From Laburnicola sp. R22_1 (lineage: Eukaryota > Ascomycota > Dothideomycetes > Pleosporales > Didymosphaeriaceae): DNA of 64,000 nt. The DNA is taken from assembly GCA_014281115.1 (NCBI GenBank), contig JACONQ010000005.1:3534001-3598000 (forward strand). Direction: 5' to 3'. This document shows positions 58,139 to 64,000 of the stretch, in pieces. Numbering within the stretch: position 1 is the stretch's first letter; each line of letters begins with the position of its first letter. The notes under the pieces are model-generated. The model was not told where the DNA came from, did no database searches, and saw only the letters and a list, made by a program, of their open reading frames with translations. Position numbers and translations under genes: made by a program.

Positions 58139-61125
58139 TTAATACTCCACAGTCTTGACCCTACCCCGAACTTCCTCCGGTACCTCCTCTGCCTTCACAA
58201 TGCCCAATTGAATGGCATCGCCCCACAAGAACATTGCCCTCTCCTGCGTATACCCCAGATAGTCAAACTCTTCCTCCTCTTCCTCGCCGTGCGATTCCTC
58301 GTGCCCACCAGTATTGGCTTCGGCTTTTCCTTCTCCCTCAACGTCCTTCTCGCTCACTTGACTCTGCTTCTCCTCAGCTGCAGCCTCGTCTCTGATCTCT
58401 TTCGTCGCGCTCTCCAGAACCGCTGCCTCCTGGCTGGCGGGCACCTTTTCGTCTTCTTTGTCGAAGTCCGGCATGCCGGGTACCTGGGCCTGCACAATGC
58501 CCCAAGCGACCCAAAAGGCCGAGCTGGCAATGCGCCAGAGCCGCGTCTCGGCCATCAACCGGCGACACTCGTCTTCGATCTTCTGTTCAACCTGCGCTTC
58601 CTGTTCTTGGTATGAGTAGCGCTCGCCAGGTGGGGCACGGGAGTCCAGCATGAAGGCTGAAATGGAGGTTGGGACGGCCGTGGCGGCGAGAGCAGTGCTG
58701 CTTCCCGAGGAATGGAGAGGGCCCAGATGAGGGGTGGGTGGGTTTGAAGATGAGCCACCGGTTGCCTTGAAGGTGGGGTTATGCTGGAGATAGGCACGAA
58801 TGAAGCGGTGCTGCTCCTCGGGGTTGGGGTAAAAGGACGTATTGCATCGATATGGGACGGGATCGTGGTAATTGTAGCACCACTCGTTCTGTCCTATTGT
58901 TAGCGATTATGGTACCTAAAGCATCGTTGGGAATTCGGAAAGGGGCGGTATACAAAGTGGTTCGCAAATTCATATCCAGGAAGATTCGCGTTGGCGTATT
59001 CAAAGTCGATAACGATCAACTGCTTGTGCTCATTCGCGGGTAGAAGGAGAGGTGACTCGCCCGCCGGAGTCATACGCAGGATGTTCCCATACTGGGTCTG
59101 GAACGAGTCGTTAGTGTCACTTACGGTATGCGCAGCGGATTGAACTTGCATCGTTATGAGCAAAGACCAGGCGCTCGTTCAGTTGCTCGATACCGCCGTA
59201 TTGCTCTTCAAGCCAGGCCCGGTACTTCTCCACCACCTTTCGGAACATGGGCCATTCCACGCCACACACTAGACCTCGGTCTTTCCACCTATCGGCTAGA
59301 GATTGCACGTCGCCTTGCTTGCCTTCCATGATCTGTTTATCCAGCCATGTCATCCTCTTTTCTGCTCGATCGACCCACTTATCCCAACTCTGCCAAACAA
59401 AGGGACCAGCGTCTCGCTCTTTCTGGAGCAGGTCGATACCTTCATGCAACTCTCGCATACGTTTCGAAATCTGCCTCGAGGTGTCTGGAAGTCGAAGCTC
59501 TTGAGGAGTCAATGCCCTAGCATTGAAATACTCTTCGAAGCGACCATTAGTGAAGGTCCCCAGGAGGCGTGGTCCGATTCGTTTGCGCGCGAGTCGCCGA
59601 AGAATTTGCAGTTCTTTCTCACGATCGATGAGATGCTCGACCTGCGGTCCATAGATGCGCAATATAAGTTTCCTAATCCATGTCAGTCCACACAAGGATA
59701 TTGAGTTAGCAAGCTTACGGGGGAGGGTTCTTCGGCGCACGCAAATCCTCCTCACGAGGCGTTTGCTCTGGCAAGTCTTTTGGAGGGGATACCACGTAGA
59801 CAGCATTGGTCAAGGCACCACTCAATCGCTCCACGGTGATCTCACCACTCATATCCAACGGCACCCGCCGCCAGCCCTTGAGCTTTAGTGTGTGTGAAAG
59901 TCGTACAATTTCATACTTGAAGGTCGCCCACCCTTCCTTCTCCTTCTTAGTCCGTCGAGACACAGTCCGTGAAAGATCCGTGGTGCTCCCAGACTCAGGG
60001 CCTCCTGCACCATAAGCCATGGTCTTGGAGTTGTCCAAGATAGCCTCACAGGCAGGCACAAGCTGATCAATCGAGTCAAGGTGATCCTCTCCAGACGAAA
60101 CAGTAGAGCTTCGTTTGAAGAGGGCTGATAGCTTACGGCCGTGAGTATGTCTGTGGTGGCGAGGTGATCCTTCTGTGGACTTGATAGACATGGTTCTCTC
60201 AAGTATAGTTGCAAGCTGATCTAATGATACTGAATCCTCAGACGACTCGGAAGGGCGCCTTTCCTGCGACGGGGACGGTTGGGAAGACTCCTCCTGTCGG
60301 TGCTTGGTCGTCTCAATTGAAGCATGGCCTTTTTTGGCGGCCGCAGCCTTGCGCTTGGCCTTCCGTGCAGCTCGCCTAGTCTTCTCATTCTTTAACCACT
60401 CACTGACTTGTTTCACCAAGTTTTCATGCGAATGGCGCGGAGTCGCATTTTCGGAGCTCCCGGAGAGGAGTGAGGTGAACGAAGGGTTGTCCTCAAGACC
60501 TGTGCCTTTGTTGATTGACCCAAGACGCTCAGTAGATGGTCTTCCAGAGAGTCGCTTGCCGCTCACACTTGCACGGAACTGCTTAGCAGCCTGGCCGAGG
60601 TCAAAGTAGTCTCCCTGGTCAAGCTCCTTAGACTTGCCTCGCATCAGGGGTGAGATACTGTCAATCTCAGGATCGGCAATGGAAACGACTGGGAGATGTA
60701 AGCAACTTGAGCATAAATTTGGATGTGTATTGCGTGTGTTCTTCAGTCATGCTTCTATTGAGTCCAACAGGACCACAAAGTAGATTTGCAGAGGATTGTC
60801 CCTGGCTCAGTGTTCATGCAAAGCAGCTTCATGATGTTCTGCATATGGAGGTGCAGTCAGATGCCATAGAACCTTTGAATAGAGGCCATCAACGAACGAC
60901 CACTTGGGCATCCATTGAAGTGGGGCAGAAATCGGGATAAAGCACACGCGGATGCGACAGGATGGGGTTGGTGGCATATTGTTGACAAAGTGGAAATAAG
61001 AAGAACTAACCTTTCGTAGTATTCGGGCGCGATGATGTACTGCTCTCTTGAACGCTGGGACCGTCAGAGTGCAGCTTCGGGCTTCCCGATGCAAGCGTCC
61101 GTTGCTCCTCATTGGGCGCGGCCAT
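58139..61125 (-). CDS. CKI1: Choline/ethanolamine kinase
   Basis: Five exons (61125-61011, 60688-59719, 59672-59150, 59097-58954, 58888-58139) give 833 residues. The first 300 are Ser/Arg/Lys-rich and disordered; then VERLSGALTNAVYVV starts the kinase fold, with KLILRIYG, FAHNDTQYGNILR (catalytic Asp) and VIDFEYANANLPGYEFANHF (Mg-binding Asp), and NEWCYNYH after the next join. The intron inside the HNDTQYGN motif (59098-59149) starts with GC, in the strong context GAT|GCAAGT, so it is a GC-AG intron. The C-terminal 150 residues are acidic with a helical end. The enzyme makes phosphocholine for phosphatidylcholine synthesis. The 322-bp first intron could hide a further small exon, though the frame is kept. 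Confidence 0.9.
59098..59149 (-). other. GC-AG intron in choline kinase
   Basis: 52 bp, GCAAGT at the 5' splice site and TTCCAG at the 3' site. Removing it restores HND-TQYGNILR; no nearby GT donor keeps this motif. Confidence 0.8.
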
Positions 61126-61850
61126 TGTGCCTTCACCGAGACCCTGGAATGATGACCGAACGGGCACGATCGTTGTTGGTCGAGTGGATGATAAAGTAAG
61201 CCAGGCTACGGAATTTCGCAAATACCCATTTGCTACTGTGCGAGTGCAGCAGTTTGTGCTGTCGGAGCGAAGGCCGGGCTCGCAGGGCTGCTATCGATTG
61301 CGCTAGACTGGAGGTTCCGTCCACGTAGCTGGGATACACGTGCCAAGAATGATTGGCGTATGTACCATGTAGAGGCAAGCCAGCACTGACTGCAGGTGAA
61401 ATATGAACGAAAGGGTGGTGGAATGGTACGTCTCACAAGCAGGCAGGTGAATACGGAAGAGAGGATCAAAGACCGTGTTAAGAGTGCAAGAGTGGCGGCT
61501 TCCCAGTTCTTGGCGACCTACGTAACGTCCTGGTAGTGCCTTACGACCTTCACCAATGGACCAGAGAATAATGTCTGGATACGTATGCCCGACTTGAACG
61601 TGTATCGATAGTCTTAAGAATGTGGTGCTTCGTAGCACTCGGATTCCCATTAAAAAGAATGTCTATGAGCTGCAAGAAATGAACTAGTGAAAGTTGGGTA
61701 TCAAAGACCCCGATTGCGCCTTCCCGCTGTGTGCCCGCCCAATGCTTCAAACGCACCAACCCACTTTTTCGCCATCAGTACGTGGACATGCAAGTCTCAA
61801 GTATACAGAAACCCGCCAGTTGGAAGTGAACCCGAAACACCTCCCTATGC
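61126..61850. other. Intergenic, 725 bp
   Basis: Between choline kinase's start and the transporter's stop codon, both minus strand. No gene seen. Confidence 0.4.
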
Positions 61851-63696
61851 CTAAATAACAGCCCATTCCACTGTTTCGAGCGCCAACATAACAAGAATAA
61901 GCGTCGAAGGAAGAATCCAGACAACATAGCTTTGGAACAGAAGATTTGACATGGCCCCCATATACACGTTGTTGATCTGGCAAATCTGAGCCAGCTGTAA
62001 CGCACTCGGTGCACCGGTGAGCAAAAAGCAGACAATGACGAAGATCGGATCGTCCAAAATGCTCACTGGCACGAATTTGGCTGTTATGGCCAGGGCAGGT
62101 GCCATGATGATGGTGGGGATAAGCATGCGGCTCAATAGCGAAGCGATAACAAGCTTCTTCTCCACTTTGCTGTCTTCGAGTGACTGCTCTTCTTGAGGCA
62201 GCGTGTTGCGAGCGAGGTTGGCGCCCAGGACCACTAGAATGAGTGGGACTGCGACACCGCCGCTCTGGCTAACAGCGCGAGTTACAGAGTTGCTGAGGAA
62301 AGTTCCAGGGTCGAAGAATGCGTGCTGAACCGGGGGAATCGAAGCCACAACGATGGCTGCCAGCATGGCCCACAATGGAGGGTTCATGAACTCCCAGCAA
62401 CCCGCAAGGAATTTGGCCGTGTACGAGTATAGCTTCGTTAACGCCCGCTGGAGCCATGAAGGCAATGCCATGAAAGCGCGCCGTGCAACACGGGCTACTG
62501 TGTCGCGCACAGTCCGTGCAAAATGCTGGACGGCCCGCTTTGCACGAAACATCAGCCCTTTTGCACCTTTGGGCCGATCGTCCGCTTTGTACGGCAATGC
62601 AGTGCGGATTAACGGGTCATTGTTCATGTGGCCGTTGCCATTCCCGTTCATATTGCCCGGGCCCTTGACTACTGTATTTCCGTTGGTTGGTGTCGCAAAC
62701 GTGGTGTCAGACTGTGCGTTCTCTCGCTGCGTGACGGAACCAGAATCCGATGAAGTCGTCGAGACGGGGGTCGCATAACCTGTGACATTGGCAGACTCGT
62801 AGTCTGAGTGCGAATCGTTCAACAGGCGCTCGGTCTCGCCGTCACTGTACTCGCCACTTTCCAGGATACTGTTTCTTCCATCATCCTCGTCAGAGTACGC
62901 GTCCGCAGGTGCTAAGAGTACGTTGAACCCCCATGTCCACCGCACGAGCTGGCCAAGCTGTTGGAAAATGAGCAGATACAGGATACCGCGAGCAGCTACC
63001 TCGTTGTCGTTGTCGCCAGGTATTCTGTCCCAGTGGAGACCGCGCAGTGTCTTTGAGAGCGAAATGACGAGGGAGATGGGCAGTGAGTTTGAGTTTCCAA
63101 AGACGGCCATGGCAACAACGAAGTTGCGGGCCCTCTTTCGAAAGCCGTATATGCGGGAGATGATCAAGGCGGCGAGGTAGGATACGGCCAATTGAACGAC
63201 GAAGATGAATGGAATGATGCCGAGTTCGACGAGCTTATCGGCGCTGAGCTGTGACGCGAGTTTTGTGAAGACTAGCCGTGAATGTCAGCACACCCTTTGA
63301 CAGGATTACCATGAAGGGCCAATTGAAAACCAGTTCAAAAGCCAATTGAAATCTCAGCCAGGAATAGATTGTTCGCAGAGATGTTCACTTACTCAGACAA
63401 GGCGTGAACAGCTGCGTGTTGAGGTTCGCGACGAATTTCTGTGCATCGGCGTCGAACATGCCCATGCGGGCCACAATGTAGCCCGGCAAACTGACACACA
63501 CGACCTCCATGACGGCCTCGAAGACCAGCAGGCTGAGGTTCGCGAAGTCGGGATGCGAGCTGTGCGGCAGCGGCTTCGAGTTGAACGCGCGCATGAAGCC
63601 ATTGTCGCCGTAGGAATCGGAGGTCATGACGAGGAAGTCGGCGGAGGAGCTGAGGTTGCGCAGGCGGAGCGACTGGACGCCATTAAAGAACGGCAT
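61851..63696 (-). CDS. Auxin-efflux-carrier-family membrane transporter (PIN-like)
   Basis: Two exons (63696-63393 and 63271-61851) give 574 residues. A short soluble head leads to helices such as LSLLVFEAVMEVVCVSLPGYIVA and, after the intron, ELGIIPFIFVVQLAVSYLAALI, read in pieces, with FGNSNSLPISLV as the family motif. A long polar loop (about residues 235-380, with NGNGNGHMNN) separates the N- and C-terminal helix bundles. The second bundle has LWAMLAAIVVASIPP, VPLILVVLGANLA and TGAPSALQLAQICQIN. Fungal members sit in ER or plasma membrane; the cargo is unknown. The start was set at MPFFNGVQS; an upstream in-frame Met at 63786 is less likely. Confidence 0.88.
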
Positions 63697-64000
63697 CGTG
63701 AGGCCCCGTCCTCTGCGGAGCGGAGACGGCGACTGCGGAGACCAGAGACGTTGACAGCGGAGAGGCGCGGAGGCTATGAAGCACACGCCGCTGCAGCGTT
63801 GGGACGATTGGCTTTCGAAACGCGCCGTGAAAAGTTACTGCGAGTTGCAGCACCCTGGCACTGCAGCCGTGCAGGGGCAGACTCGGGGAGGGCAGGTTTA
63901 AGAGAGCGCTGTAGCGTCGGCAGTGACGCGGGTGGAGGCCATGTTTGATGTGTTTGCAATCGTGTATTGCAGCGGCGATAGGAGAAGCATGGTTATGGTA
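63697..64000. promoter_or_regulatory. Upstream region of the PIN-like transporter gene
   Basis: The last 304 bp hold its 5' leader and promoter. No further gene can be supported before the window ends. Confidence 0.35.

Overview
The window comes from a filamentous ascomycete (Pezizomycotina). Genes carry one to several short introns (about 43-60 bp, GT-AG with internal branch-like CTNAC motifs). The conserved proteins (COY1, VPS3, PFD4, MTW1, LAMMER kinase, SEC65, DBP6, SPT14, choline kinase) look like filamentous-fungal orthologues, and AT-rich TpA-heavy blocks look like repeat-induced point mutation (RIP) relics. A Dothideomycete is my best guess, but I cannot prove the class.

Left third (1-23.5 kb): accessory, repeat-rich territory. 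It opens with the 5' part of a NACHT/NLR-type gene running off the left edge. Next is a pogo-like DNA transposon (1567-7803, perfect 44-bp inverted ends, TA target duplication) whose transposase gene is split by a 5'-truncated Tad1-type LINE (2793-6897, 15-bp target duplication). After a small retroposon copy (7959-8111) comes a 3-kb RIP-like AT-rich block. Into this region two much fresher DNA transposons have landed almost side by side: a 1.86-kb pogo-like element (11753-13607) and a two-gene PIF/Harbinger element (13639-16792). A second AT-rich block then cuts off a decayed NRPS-like adenylating enzyme (17580-19303), followed by an intact amino-acid permease (19776-21905) and a 465-bp element with inverted ends (22111-22575).

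Right two thirds (24-64 kb): an ordinary housekeeping region. In order it holds COY1 (Golgi golgin) and VPS3 (CORVET) sharing a 291-bp divergent promoter, PFD4 (prefoldin), an MFS transporter, MTW1 (kinetochore), a LAMMER kinase, a class-III aminotransferase, SEC65 (SRP19), DBP6 (ribosome biogenesis helicase), SPT14/PIG-A (GPI anchor synthesis), a secreted DUF3455-type protein, a choline kinase and an auxin-efflux-carrier-family protein. For these genes I rebuilt exon structures by eye; every full-length model given has a length divisible by three and restores family motifs across the joins.

The most novel item is a small dispersed retroposon family with three copies here (7959-8111, 23334-23434, 48804-49162). 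Each is flanked by its own 14-15-bp target duplication, all share one end and stop at different points on the other, as expected of 5'-truncated SINE-like copies oriented on the minus strand. The longest copy has tRNA-like A- and B-box candidates near its 5' end.
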